Shown here one piece after another: positions 31,475 through 40,780 of a stretch of DNA of 64,000 bases. The stretch is from Exiguobacterium sp. BMC-KP. GTDB lineage: Bacteria > Bacillota > Bacilli > Exiguobacteriales > Exiguobacteriaceae. The DNA lies in contig NZ_LGIW01000015.1 of the NCBI RefSeq assembly GCF_001275385.1, positions 1,302,001 through 1,366,000 of the forward strand, read 5' to 3'. Positions within the stretch are counted from its first letter, which is position 1. Every line of letters begins with the position of its first letter. A program made the translations under genes and the position numbers. The notes beneath the pieces are model-generated. The model did not search any database, was not told where the DNA came from, and saw only the letters and a program-made list of their open reading frames with translations.

Positions 31475-32237
31475 CCAATGACTCCTTTACGATCAAACTT
31501 GCAAACCGACCACCGTGGTCGCCGTGGCGATAAGAGAAGTAATCTTCCGCCTGACAGTGTGTACATAGACCTGAGTCAAGGACATCGCCCACTCCACATC
31601 GTTCAGCTAGCGCAGCATTCGTTTTTTGTAGCGATAACATCGCTTTTCCATCTTCCTTGCGTATGTAAGGAGACTCGTCTAGTTCGAGCGCATCAATGGC
31701 ATCGATGACAGGTTGATCGACTTCGTAACAACAATCACGAATCGATGGACCGATGACCATCTGAATAGAAGATCGACTAGCACCCGCACGTTCCATTTGT
31801 TTTACTGTTTCTTCGACGATATTACTAACGGTTCCACGCCACCCAGCGTGCGTATTCGCGATGATTCCTGTCGTCGGATCACAGAAAATTAATGGAACAC
31901 AGTCAGCAAACAACATCATTAGTAAGACATTCGAATCGGTCGTCACCAATCCATCTGTACCCGGAATCGCCGTTTCGTAATCCAAAGCACCGCGCCCAGA
32001 CTCAAGTGTCGTCACTTGTTCGACATGATTACCGTGAATTTGCTGTGCCCAAATCGAGTTCTCAAGTGATAAATCAAGCTGGCGTGCGATGACTTGTCGG
32101 TTCTGAATGACGCCATCCCGATCATCGTTGACATGCAGTCCTAGATTTCCATTCTCATGTGGTGCTGCAAATTTCGTCGTAAAGGCGGCACGTACGGTAC
32201 CAGTTGGTGTATCCCATTTGATCCATTGTCCAAACAT
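31461..32237 (-). CDS. pgeF: Peptidoglycan editing factor PgeF (laccase-domain protein)
   Basis: A 258-residue YfiH/YlmD-family protein. The Zn/Cu-binding blocks are HGNHVEQV, LLMMLFADCVPLIF, NTHAGWRGTV and HCQAEDYFSYRHGDHGGR. E. coli YfiH removes mis-incorporated L-Ser from muropeptides; other members were described as polyphenol oxidases or adenosine-processing enzymes. ATG 32237 is 7 bases from GGGAGG and preferred to the ATG two codons upstream. Confidence 0.92.
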   Translation of the reverse strand: MFGQWIKWDTPTGTVRAAFTTKFAAPHENGNLGLHVNDDRDGVIQNRQVIARQLDLSLENSIWAQQIHGNHVEQVTTLESGRGALDYETAIPGTDGLVTTDSNVLLMMLFADCVPLIFCDPTTGIIANTHAGWRGTVSNIVEETVKQMERAGASRSSIQMVIGPSIRDCCYEVDQPVIDAIDALELDESPYIRKEDGKAMLSLQKTNAALAERCGVGDVLDSGLCTHCQAEDYFSYRHGDHGGRFASLIVKESLDVNS

Positions 32238-32257
32238 GTTCATGCCTCCCTCAGTTT

Positions 32258-32293
32258 TAAAAAAAGAGGCGCCGCTTTCGCGACACCTCTTGG
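32258..32293 (-). terminator. Terminator after ftsZ
   Basis: On the minus strand the stem AAGAGGTGTCGC / GCGGCGCCTCTT with loop GAAA and one mismatch is followed by a T run (TTTTTTT). It separates ftsA-ftsZ from the pgeF-yggS-sepF-yggT-ylmH unit. Confidence 0.88.
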
Positions 32294-32321
32294 TTTAGCA
32301 GTCGTGTCACTGGAACATCGA

Positions 32322-33476
32322 TTAACGATTATTCCGGCGAAGGAAAGATGGGATGTCCATCGTTTCTTCGACATCTGGCGCTTTAGCCGGTTCAGGATTC
32401 GAGCTGACAGGTGTCTCTTCGACTTGTGGTTTTGACTCCTCAGTTGGTGGTGGAGTCGCTTGTTTTTTCTTCAAGAGATTCTTCATCATCTCTTGTGCTG
32501 ACGGAATTTCGAAATCGAGTGGTTCATTTTCGAATTCTGTCGCGATAACCGTGACGATGATCTCATCTTCTAGGTTGTCGTTGATGACAGAACCGAAAAT
32601 CAAGTTGACTTCCTCATCTGCTGCACTCTGGACGATTTGTGCTGCTTCCGTTACCTCGTACAAGCTGAGGTTCGCACTACCGGTAATGTTCATCAGAACA
32701 CCTTTTGCTCCTTCGATCGATGTCTCAAGCAATGGGCTCGAAATCGCCTTTTTCGCTGCTTCTGTCGCACGGTGTTCACCTGTTGCAACACCTACACCCA
32801 TCAATGCAGAACCTTTTTCAGTCATGATCGTCTTCACATCAGCAAAGTCGAGGTTGATGAGACCAGGTACAGCGATCAAGTCGGTAATACCTTGTACACC
32901 TTGACGCAAGACGTTATCCGCTTCTTTGAACGCTTCAAGCATTGGTGTGTTACGATCAACGATTTCAAGCAATTTATCATTCGGGATGACGATTAACGTA
33001 TCAACTTTTTCTTTGAAGTTCTGGACACCTGAGACGGCATGTTGCATGCGTTTGCGTCCTTCAAACATAAATGGTTTTGTTACGACACCGACTGTCAATG
33101 CACCGATTTCTTTTGAAATCTCAGCGATGACAGGAGCAGCTCCCGTTCCTGTTCCGCCACCCATTCCTGCTGTGACGAAGACCATGTCCGCACCTGAAAG
33201 GATTTCTGTTAATTGTTCACGACTCTCTTCTGCCGCTTTTTTACCGATTTCCGGATTGGCACCAGCACCAAGACCGCGTGTTAATTTTGCACCAAGTTGA
33301 AGCTTCACATCAGCTTGTGACATGTTCAATGCCTGCGCATCCGTGTTTACGGCGATGAATTCTACGCCTTGGACACCGTGTTCAATCATTCGGTTGACGG
33401 CGTTCGAACCGCCACCACCTACACCGATGACCTTGATTTTTGCTACTTGGTCCATCATTTCATCAAAATGCAACAT
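32322..33476 (-). CDS. ftsZ: Cell division protein FtsZ
   Basis: A 384-residue tubulin-like GTPase that forms the Z ring. The nucleotide motifs are [15 protein letters not shown] near residue 16 and the tubulin signature [12 protein letters not shown] near 104. After the core (to about 316) comes a variable Pro/Glu-rich linker and the conserved C-terminal peptide [11 protein letters not shown], which binds FtsA and SepF. The start MLHFDE matches Bacillus FtsZ. It directly follows ftsA. Confidence 0.98.
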   Translation of the reverse strand: MLHFDEMMDQVAKIKVIGVGGGGSNAVNRMIEHGVQGVEFIAVNTDAQALNMSQADVKLQLGAKLTRGLGAGANPEIGKKAAEESREQLTEILSGADMVFVTAGMGGGTGTGAAPVIAEISKEIGALTVGVVTKPFMFEGRKRMQHAVSGVQNFKEKVDTLIVIPNDKLLEIVDRNTPMLEAFKEADNVLRQGVQGITDLIAVPGLINLDFADVKTIMTEKGSALMGVGVATGEHRATEAAKKAISSPLLETSIEGAKGVLMNITGSANLSLYEVTEAAQIVQSAADEEVNLIFGSVINDNLEDEIIVTVIATEFENEPLDFEIPSAQEMMKNLLKKKQATPPPTEESKPQVEETPVSSNPEPAKAPDVEETMDIPSFLRRNNR

Positions 33477-33523
33477 AAAAAGGGCCCCCTAATATTTTTT
33501 ACTCATTGGATTTTTTGTAGGCA

Positions 33524-34828
33524 TTAACCAAAGAATTTCTCAAAGAAACTGCTGAATGACTTTTTCTCTTTTGGAGGCTGTTCACGTGTCGACCGTTCTT
33601 CTCGAGTAGGTGACGTCTGTTCGTTCATGAGCAGTGCATCCTGTTCATGTCCGTGCGCTACGACTTCCTTCTCTTCCGCCCGATCAAAACCTGATTTCGA
33701 TACGGCGCTTCTTGAAAGGACATAACGTAGCATACCGGCTGCAACCGCATATTTTGGATGACGAATACCGAGACTGGCAGGTTGATAGACGTTGACGCTC
33801 TGCTTAAAGATTCGTTTTCCTAACTGGTCGATGCCAGGTAGTGAAGAACTTCCTCCACATAAGATCAAACCACTATTCATGTGAGAGTACCCAGCTTGAG
33901 TCATTCGTTTTTGAATCATCTCGAAAATTTCCTCGAGTCGTGCTTCAAGGACAAAGCCGATTTCTGACTGTGGTTCAAAACGATGTTCTCCGTTGATCGT
34001 GACGTAAGAAACTTTCTCTTCCGGATCACCGAGTGCTTCAAGCGCCACACCGTACTCTTCTTTTGCCAGTTTTGCATCTTGGTACTTACAATTCATCTTA
34101 TACGTCAAATCACGTGTCAGATGATCGCCACCATATGGTAACGTCGTCGAGTAGACAAGATCGTTCTTTTCATAGATTGAAAGTGTCGTCGTCTCGTGTC
34201 CGATGTCAATGATCCCAACACCAAGTTCGAGTTCATCAATCGATGCTGCGATTCTAGATACCGCTAAACTCTCCAGCACATATCCAGCAAGCTCTAAACC
34301 AGCCCGTTCAATGGAACGTTTAATGCTATGTAGGATCGTCTTCGCACCAATAATGAGCTTCCCTGTTACTTCGAGACGATAACCGATCATTCCTCTCGGA
34401 TCAGTGATTTCTGTCTGCTGATCGACTGTAAACGTCTTCGGCAAGACATCCACAACACTTAGTTCGTTTGGAATTCGCATGACCATTGCAGAATGTAGCA
34501 CATCCTTCACATCATCATCCGTGATTTCATTATCCTCACCTTTGATCGACGTCATGCCTTGGCAATCCTTCACTTGAATGTGTTCGCCAGAAATAGCGAC
34601 ATATACTTCACCAATTGGTTCACCAAGTGTACGTTCCACTTCTGTGACCGCTTGTTTAATGGCATGTACTGTTTGATCGATGTCAACGATGACACCTCGT
34701 TTAACACCCGCGGATGGTGCAGAACCTTCAGCAAGAACGTTCAGCGTTCCACCAAGTAGTTCACCGACGATGAGTTTCACCTCCGATGTCCCAATGTCGA
34801 GCGCGGCAATCGTACCTTTCGTTTCCAT
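33524..34828 (-). CDS. ftsA: Cell division protein FtsA
   Basis: A 434-residue actin-like ATPase that tethers FtsZ to the membrane. The phosphate motif ALDIGTSEVKLIVGE is at the N-terminus; GVIDIGHETTTLSIY and LILCGGSSSLPG are the phosphate-2 and adenosine motifs. The linker is rich in charged residues, and the protein ends in the amphipathic helix SFSSFFEKFFG. The 228-base upstream gap holds a TATAAT inside an inverted repeat. Confidence 0.97.
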   Translation of the reverse strand: METKGTIAALDIGTSEVKLIVGELLGGTLNVLAEGSAPSAGVKRGVIVDIDQTVHAIKQAVTEVERTLGEPIGEVYVAISGEHIQVKDCQGMTSIKGEDNEITDDDVKDVLHSAMVMRIPNELSVVDVLPKTFTVDQQTEITDPRGMIGYRLEVTGKLIIGAKTILHSIKRSIERAGLELAGYVLESLAVSRIAASIDELELGVGIIDIGHETTTLSIYEKNDLVYSTTLPYGGDHLTRDLTYKMNCKYQDAKLAKEEYGVALEALGDPEEKVSYVTINGEHRFEPQSEIGFVLEARLEEIFEMIQKRMTQAGYSHMNSGLILCGGSSSLPGIDQLGKRIFKQSVNVYQPASLGIRHPKYAVAAGMLRYVLSRSAVSKSGFDRAEEKEVVAHGHEQDALLMNEQTSPTREERSTREQPPKEKKSFSSFFEKFFG

Positions 34829-34867
34829 GGGAGTGACACCTCCACTTTCATAATACTAATCCTTTTT

Positions 34868-34890
34868 ATTCCTAATTATATTCTAGGAAT
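34868..34890. promoter_or_regulatory. 23-bp inverted repeat around a TATAAT upstream of ftsA
   Basis: ATTCCTA (34868-34874) and TAGGAAT (34884-34890) are perfect 7-base arms separated by 9 bases. On the minus strand, towards ftsA, the spacer holds TATAAT (34875-34880). No -35 consensus is visible upstream, so this may be an activated or repressed promoter. It is about 40 bases from the ftsA start. Confidence 0.4.
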
Positions 34891-35056
34891 GGGACAGGCT
34901 TCTTCTCGTTTAAGTCTACACTATATAAATACTTACGAAAAGAAGTTATTGCCCGTCTTAGCGTCCTAATAGATTACGATTTGATGACGATTCGAACAAA
35001 GGTCGACGAATGAAAACACACGTTTGTTTTTTATTCATCACCCTAGTGTGAATCTT

Positions 35057-35833
35057 CTATTTTTTCCCTTTATATGGTTTGAAATAGATGCCACCATCAA
35101 TCGTAATCGTTCCTGTCTTTCCTTTCGGTAAGGCAGAAATGACTTTAACGTATTCATTCAAGGAATTTGAAAAAGCAGACGTACTAAGTAATACCGTATT
35201 CCCATCCGTCATGAATAATTTCAGACCGCCTTTGTCAGTCTTATCATTTGCGACGATTTCTGAGATCCGGCTGCGTACTTTCGGTTCGATTTTAACGAGT
35301 TCCTTCGTTAATCGATTTAAGGACTGATCTGTGAACCCAGTCAAGATTGGTGCGTCGAACAATTCTTCCTTCGATTTTCCAGGAATGATTGTCCCGTCCG
35401 CAAGTACGATTCGATCCCCCGGTTTATCCTTCGCATAAGCAATTTCTTTCTCTTCCGTCACCGTGACACGATATTGATGTAAAAATTGCTTTTGCATCGT
35501 CGCTTCCTGAATGCCTGGAACCTTTTCAATTCGTTCAAGAACGTCTTCTTCCGATATATTAAAGGCATGTGTCTCGTTCACCTTAATTCCTGATGCCTTC
35601 AAGATATCTGATGTTTTGACATTAAGGTTACCATCGATATCAAATCGAGCGACCCGAGAATAGCTCGACTGTAGATAAAAAACAACACCGACTAGTAGTC
35701 CAATCAAGATTAAGACATAGATAAGTCTTCGGTTAGCTTTTTTGCGACGTTGTTCACGGATATAAGGTATCTTATCCTCGAGACTGCGGACGTTCTCGTC
35801 CTCTTGTGGTCGTCCTGTCCTCCGTTCCCTCAC
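35057..35833 (-). CDS. divIB: Cell division protein DivIB/FtsQ
   Basis: A 258-residue bitopic divisome protein. A charged cytoplasmic tail ([11 protein letters not shown]) precedes one transmembrane segment ([18 protein letters not shown], about residues 39-56) and a POTRA domain ([22 protein letters not shown]), then the beta domain ([27 protein letters not shown]). The start is GTG 35833, 8-9 bases after GAGGGGGAAT. It forms a complex with FtsL and DivIC that activates the septal synthase. Confidence 0.93.
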   Translation of the reverse strand: MRERRTGRPQEDENVRSLEDKIPYIREQRRKKANRRLIYVLILIGLLVGVVFYLQSSYSRVARFDIDGNLNVKTSDILKASGIKVNETHAFNISEEDVLERIEKVPGIQEATMQKQFLHQYRVTVTEEKEIAYAKDKPGDRIVLADGTIIPGKSKEELFDAPILTGFTDQSLNRLTKELVKIEPKVRSRISEIVANDKTDKGGLKLFMTDGNTVLLSTSAFSNSLNEYVKVISALPKGKTGTITIDGGIYFKPYKGKK

Positions 35834-35894
35834 GTCTTATTCCCCCTCTATAACGTAACAGTTCATTTCCCTATCGGTCTTTTCCTGCAATAGT

Positions 35895-36989
35895 TTAGTA
35901 TTTTTGTTCCGTCAGCCGTAACAATTCATCGACTAAGTCACGTGAAGCATTCGGCATACCAAGAGCTAATGCTGCTTGAGACATCTCTTGTTGTTGTGCT
36001 AATGCTTTTTCACACGCCTCAAATAACCGATCACCTGACAGCTCTTGTTCACGAATCAATAGACTTGCACCTGTCTCGACGAGCGATGAGGCATTGACTT
36101 CTTGATGATTTTCCGTCACGTAAGGACTTGGGATGAGGATACTCGGTAATCCGAGTGTCGTCAGCTCGGCAAGCGTACTTGCCCCTGAACGCGAAATGAC
36201 AAGTTGACTGGCTTTTAGGATGTTTGGTAAATCATACACGAATGGACGAAGTTGAATCCGTTCTGGAACGGAGCCAACACGTGAAGCAATCGTATCGTAA
36301 TGAATTTGACCGGTTACGAAGAGTAGTGACCATCCTGCTTGTTCAACTTTTGGCATCATGTCAACGACTGCTTCATTGATGGCAGGCGCACCACGACTAC
36401 CACCGTAGATAACGACGAGTGGACGACCTTCCTCAAAACCGAAACGTTGCCGCTCTTCGAGTGGATTGATTTTAAGCTCTGCCACTTCAGAAGCACGCGG
36501 ATTACCAATCAAAACAGTCTTTGATTCATTTTTGCCGAAGTGGTGTCCTGAACCTTTAAAAGAGAGCGCAACACGATCGACATACCGTGCTAAAAATTTA
36601 TTCGTGATACCTGGTAAACTGTTCTGTTCATGGACGAGTGTCTTGAATCCCATTTTTGCAGCCGTATATAATACCGGTCCACAGACGAATCCACCTGTAC
36701 CGACGACGATATCCGGTTGGAACTGGCGCAGAAGTTTGCGAACACGACGAACACTCTTGATGAATCGGATTCCGGTCTTGACGTTCTCAAAAGATAACGA
36801 ACGACGAATACCCGAAATTTCGATTGATTCAAATGAAATTCCCGCTCGGCGAACGATATCTGCTTCTAAACCATTCTCCGTTCCAATATAAAGGACCTCA
36901 CATGACGTGCGTTGTTCAAGTTCCCGAATCATGGCAAGCGCAGGATAGATATGCCCCCCTGTACCGCCTCCAGAGACGACGATTTTCAT
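35895..36989 (-). CDS. murG: UDP-N-acetylglucosamine:undecaprenyl-PP-MurNAc-pentapeptide GlcNAc transferase
   Basis: A 364-residue GT-B glycosyltransferase that makes lipid II from lipid I on the inner membrane face. The N-terminal glycine loop is VVSGGGTGGHIYPALAM; the C-terminal donor site includes VIYGGSRGAPAINE and SRSGASTLAELTTLGLPSILIP. The start overlaps murD by 4 bases (ATGA). In Bacillus murB follows murG; here divIB follows directly. Confidence 0.97.
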   Translation of the reverse strand: MKIVVSGGGTGGHIYPALAMIRELEQRTSCEVLYIGTENGLEADIVRRAGISFESIEISGIRRSLSFENVKTGIRFIKSVRRVRKLLRQFQPDIVVGTGGFVCGPVLYTAAKMGFKTLVHEQNSLPGITNKFLARYVDRVALSFKGSGHHFGKNESKTVLIGNPRASEVAELKINPLEERQRFGFEEGRPLVVIYGGSRGAPAINEAVVDMMPKVEQAGWSLLFVTGQIHYDTIASRVGSVPERIQLRPFVYDLPNILKASQLVISRSGASTLAELTTLGLPSILIPSPYVTENHQEVNASSLVETGASLLIREQELSGDRLFEACEKALAQQQEMSQAALALGMPNASRDLVDELLRLTEQKY

Positions 36990-38332
36990 ACTGTTGTTCC
37001 TCCTACCTGATGTACGGCACGAACGAAATGCTCGCCGCGCTCCTCATATGTCTTATATTGATCCCAACTTGCAGATGCCGGAGACAAGAGAATGATATCA
37101 CCAGGTTGTGATGTTTCAAACGCCACCTTCACTGCTTCATCCATTGTCTCAACGACTGTCGAAGGATAACCGTTTTCTGATGCAAGCGTCCCAAAACGGT
37201 GACCCGTCTCACCAAGTCCAATGACATGTTTAACATGCTTCATTGCACCAAGTAACGGTGTTAAATCCGCTCCACGCTCGAGTCCACCACATAACCAAAT
37301 GATTGGTGCTGTAAATCCAGATAAGGCTGCTTCTGTCGCGACATTATTCGTCGCTTTCGAGTCGTTGTATACTTTTCGACCAGCAATTTCACCGACGAAC
37401 TGTGTCCGGTGCTCTACACCACCGAATGTCCGTAGCACATGCTGGATGTCAGATACTGCGAGGTTAAATGGTTCAACTAGTGTTAAGGCTGCAAGAACGT
37501 TCTCGACATTATGTCCACCGCCGAGAGCGAGTTCATCGACAGGTAAGATACTCGTCCCATTGATCGTCAACGTATCATTCATGACTTCTGCATACGCCGA
37601 TTGACGACGCGAGAACAAGAGCGGCGTTACTTTAGCAGACGTACCGAGCACACGAACGGATACGTCATCTGCGTTCAAGACAAGACGATCTGCTTCTTTC
37701 ATGTTCTTGAAAATCCGAGCTTTTGCTTCACCATATGATTCAAAATCACCATGATAATCCAGATGTGCCGGTGATAAATTCAAAAAGGCTGCCGTGTACG
37801 GTCGGAATTGCTCAATCCCCATCAATTGAAAACTTGATAATTCAATGACGATGATGTCATCTTGTTTCGCCTGACTTGCGATTTCAATTGCCGGGAATCC
37901 AATGTTTCCTGCCAAATGAACACGCCGAGACCCCGTTTTTAACAATTCGTGAACAAGTGTCGTCGTCGTCGTTTTCCCGTTTGATCCTGTAATGGCAATC
38001 CACGTCGCATCTGTTGCTTGATACGCCATTTCTACTTCTGTCCAAATCGGAATATTGCGTCGTAGCGCTTCTTGTAATAAATCGATTTGATACGGAATTC
38101 CTGGATTCTTGACGATTAGATCGATGCCATCGAGTAGTGCTAACGGGTGCTCACCGTAGACCGTTTTGACGTCGAGTGATGCAAGCGCTGCTTGATCACT
38201 CTCGGACGGAGTTTTCCCGTCATTCACTGTTACCTCTGCACCGACACTCACTAAATAACGAGCGGCTGCGATTCCACTTTTCGCCGTTCCGAGAACGAGC
38301 ACTTTTTGATCATTCCATTGTCGTTGTTCCAT
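36986..38332 (-). CDS. murD: UDP-N-acetylmuramoylalanine-D-glutamate ligase
   Basis: A 448-residue Mur ligase adding D-Glu to UDP-MurNAc-L-Ala. The N-terminal Rossmann-like segment is VLVLGTAKSGIAAARYLVS, the ATP loop is ITGSNGKTTTTTLVHELL near residue 120, and later blocks are LNLSPAHLDYHG and NDSKATNNVATEAALSG. I use ATG 38332 (MEQRQWNDQKVLVLG), which aligns with the family start; a GTG five codons earlier is a possible alternative given the weak ribosome-binding site. Confidence 0.96.
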   Translation of the reverse strand: MEQRQWNDQKVLVLGTAKSGIAAARYLVSVGAEVTVNDGKTPSESDQAALASLDVKTVYGEHPLALLDGIDLIVKNPGIPYQIDLLQEALRRNIPIWTEVEMAYQATDATWIAITGSNGKTTTTTLVHELLKTGSRRVHLAGNIGFPAIEIASQAKQDDIIVIELSSFQLMGIEQFRPYTAAFLNLSPAHLDYHGDFESYGEAKARIFKNMKEADRLVLNADDVSVRVLGTSAKVTPLLFSRRQSAYAEVMNDTLTINGTSILPVDELALGGGHNVENVLAALTLVEPFNLAVSDIQHVLRTFGGVEHRTQFVGEIAGRKVYNDSKATNNVATEAALSGFTAPIIWLCGGLERGADLTPLLGAMKHVKHVIGLGETGHRFGTLASENGYPSTVVETMDEAVKVAFETSQPGDIILLSPASASWDQYKTYEERGEHFVRAVHQVGGTTV

Positions 38333-38364
38333 TGTTGAATCGCTCACTTTCTCTCTTCGTTTTT

Positions 38365-39330
38365 TTATTGGATGAATAGGTAGGCGATGAATGCCATCAA
38401 ACAGCTGATTCCTGCGAATGTACCGACGATCCGCCATTCACTCCAACCGACCATTTCGAAGTGGTGGTGAATTGGACTCATTTTAAAGATTCGTTTCCCT
38501 GTCGTTTTAAAGGAGATGACTTGTAAAATGACTGATAATGTCTCAACAACGAAGACGATACCGATTAAGACAAGTAGTAATTCCAGTTTTAACACGATCG
38601 ATAGCCCGGCTAGCGCAGCACCAAGTGCAAGTGAACCGGTATCACCCATAAAGATTTTTGCTGGATGAGCATTGAATATAAGGAATCCAATCAATGCACC
38701 AACTGCTGAGAAAGCAAAACAAGCTGCTCCCACTTCATCTGCGATGAACCAACTGTATAATCCGAAAAACAGGAATGTTGGAATCGCTGTAAACGAGACA
38801 AGACCATCTAGACCGTCTGTCAAATTGACCGCATTCGAGAAGCCGACTAACCAGAACAAGGCAACAAACGGGTAGATGATTCCAAAATCAAGCTCGAAGT
38901 CTGTAAACGGAATCGACAGATAGGTCGCATCACTCGTAAAACCACCGCTCAACCAGACGAACAACACTCCGACGACGATTTGTCCTATTAATTTTTGTTT
39001 CGAATTCAGACCGAGGTTACGCTTCTTGACGACTTTGATGTAATCATCGATGAATCCGATGACGCCGTAGGCTAATGTTAAAAAGAGTAACGATAACTGT
39101 GTCGTCGATAAATCGCCCATGACGAGTGCACCGAGAACACTGATGATCATCGCCACAAGAATGACGATTCCACCCATCGTCGGTGTTCCTGATTTGACTT
39201 GGTGCCATTGTGGTCCCTCTTCCCGAATTTCCTGACCGAACTTCAGTCGGTGTAGAAACGGAATCGCTTTAGGCATGACGAGCAGTACAACAAGAAATGC
39301 AAGAATAAGACTGATAAATAATGTGATCAT
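38365..39330 (-). CDS. mraY: Phospho-N-acetylmuramoyl-pentapeptide-transferase
   Basis: A 321-residue polytopic membrane enzyme that moves phospho-MurNAc-pentapeptide onto undecaprenyl phosphate to give lipid I. About ten hydrophobic helices are visible. Catalytic blocks are FIDDYIKVVKKRNLGL, the Asp-rich NAVNLTDGLDGLVS, and FMGDTGSLALG; the cytosolic MSPIHHHFEM loop completes the site. The start ATG 39330 follows AAAGGGTGTCTGCT. Confidence 0.97.
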   Translation of the reverse strand: MITLFISLILAFLVVLLVMPKAIPFLHRLKFGQEIREEGPQWHQVKSGTPTMGGIVILVAMIISVLGALVMGDLSTTQLSLLFLTLAYGVIGFIDDYIKVVKKRNLGLNSKQKLIGQIVVGVLFVWLSGGFTSDATYLSIPFTDFELDFGIIYPFVALFWLVGFSNAVNLTDGLDGLVSFTAIPTFLFFGLYSWFIADEVGAACFAFSAVGALIGFLIFNAHPAKIFMGDTGSLALGAALAGLSIVLKLELLLVLIGIVFVVETLSVILQVISFKTTGKRIFKMSPIHHHFEMVGWSEWRIVGTFAGISCLMAFIAYLFIQ

Positions 39331-39352
39331 AGCAGACACCCTTTTTCAAAAA

Positions 39353-40672
39353 TTAGTTTTCGTTCAGATAGGTCAATATCCGTTCGAGCGCCATCCCACG
39401 TGACGCTTTCAATAAGACAATCGTTCGTTCTCCAAGTAGCGGATACAACTGTTTAGCAGCATCCTCGACTGTTGCCGCAAATTGGACTTGGACGGATGGA
39501 TCGCTGATTCCTTCAGCAATCCACGCGCCCTTCTCCCCTACTAGGATAGCATGCGAGACAGGTAACGCAATCCGCTTTCCGACCGAGGCATGTAACAAGC
39601 GTTCCTGTTCCCCTAATTCATACATATCACCAAGCACGAGAACGCGCGTCGTATAACCTTCTAATGCAGTAATCGTTTCAATCGCTGCATTCATCGATGT
39701 TGGACTAGCATTATACGCATCATTGATGACCGCAGTCTCTTCATAGAGTAGTCGCTCCATCCGCATCGGTGTCAATTCAACAGCATCAAACCCTTCTTGA
39801 ATCCGTGTATCGGTTACTCCAAGTGCACGCGCTGTTGCGATCGCGTACGCTGCATTTCGAACTTGGTGTTTCCCGAGCACGGGTAGATGAAACGCGGTGC
39901 CATCGTAAGCAAAAGCTGTGCCGAAGAACGTCGCGTCCGTTGGCTCGATCCGGTACGTATTTCCAATCTGATAACCGATTTTTTCCGCTTCAACTTCTGC
40001 AAGCAGTGGTTCATCACCATCAACGAATAAATGACCCCCTGGTTTGAGTCCAGAACGAATCTCAAGTTTCGCTTTAGCGATTCCACTACGTCCGCCGACT
40101 TGCTCCGCATGCGATTCACCGATGTTCGTGACGAGTGCGATATCTGGCTCAGCAAGATTCGATAAGAATTCGATATCTCCAAAACCGTTCATTCCCATCT
40201 CGAGCACGGCGACTTCCGTATCAGCAGGCATCATCAAAATGGTTAAGGGCATGCCAATATCCGAATTGAAGTTTCCTTGTGTCTTATGTGTCTTGAACGT
40301 CGTCTTGAGTACACTTTCGACCATATCCTTCGTCGACGTCTTTCCGTTCGATCCAGTGATGGCGACAATCTTTGGTGCAATCTGTATTAAGTATTGTTTA
40401 GCGATTTGTTGTAATGCTACGAGCGGCTCATCCACTTCTAAGAAAACGATATCGATAGCAGGACGAGTAATCCCTTTCTTCCATAATGTAACGATGGCTC
40501 CTTGTCCTTTAGCCCCCTCAAGGAATCGATGACCATCGACGCGCGCTCCTTGAATCGGAATGTAGAGACCATCTTCGAGTAGCGCACGTGAATCCGTCGC
40601 AAAATGACGGACGACACGGTCGTCTTTTACATCGAGATGCAACCACTCAGCGATTTGCGTAATTGTTAACAT
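39353..40672 (-). CDS. murF: UDP-N-acetylmuramoyl-tripeptide-D-alanyl-D-alanine ligase
   Basis: A 439-residue Mur ligase that adds D-Ala-D-Ala to the UDP-tripeptide. The N-terminal substrate domain contains DSRALLEDGLYIPIQGARVDGH, the ATP loop is AITGSNGKTSTKDMVES near residue 110, and VINDAYNASPTSMNAAIET is the MurF-specific block. It stands where murE lies in the Bacillus cluster, between the septal PBP gene and mraY. ATG 40672 follows GGAGGAATATAT. Confidence 0.96.
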   Translation of the reverse strand: MLTITQIAEWLHLDVKDDRVVRHFATDSRALLEDGLYIPIQGARVDGHRFLEGAKGQGAIVTLWKKGITRPAIDIVFLEVDEPLVALQQIAKQYLIQIAPKIVAITGSNGKTSTKDMVESVLKTTFKTHKTQGNFNSDIGMPLTILMMPADTEVAVLEMGMNGFGDIEFLSNLAEPDIALVTNIGESHAEQVGGRSGIAKAKLEIRSGLKPGGHLFVDGDEPLLAEVEAEKIGYQIGNTYRIEPTDATFFGTAFAYDGTAFHLPVLGKHQVRNAAYAIATARALGVTDTRIQEGFDAVELTPMRMERLLYEETAVINDAYNASPTSMNAAIETITALEGYTTRVLVLGDMYELGEQERLLHASVGKRIALPVSHAILVGEKGAWIAEGISDPSVQVQFAATVEDAAKQLYPLLGERTIVLLKASRGMALERILTYLNEN

Positions 40673-40698
40673 GATATATTCCTCCATTCGATGACAGC

Positions 40699-40745
40699 AA
40701 AAGAGGACGAATGCAAAAGTCAACGAATGACTCCTGTTCGTCCTC
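40699..40745 (-). terminator. Terminator-like hairpin between pbpB and murF
   Basis: On the minus strand a 9-bp perfect stem (GAGGACGAA / TTCGTCCTC) with an inner hairpin is followed by four T residues. It lies inside the cluster just before the murF ribosome-binding site and could attenuate transcription into murF-mraY-murD-murG. Confidence 0.6.
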
Positions 40746-40780
40746 GTCTTCCTGTAGAAATCAGGAAACTTGCTCTACCG

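Noticed and set aside
32353-32904. 183-residue plus-strand open frame inside ftsZ
   Set aside because: It is fully antisense to a certain ftsZ, has no family motif and is Ser/Thr-rich as expected for a shadow frame in a high-Asp/Glu codon context.
40044-40532. 162-residue plus-strand open frame inside murF
   Set aside because: Antisense to a conserved Mur ligase, low-complexity Ser/Ile/Pro content, no start signal.
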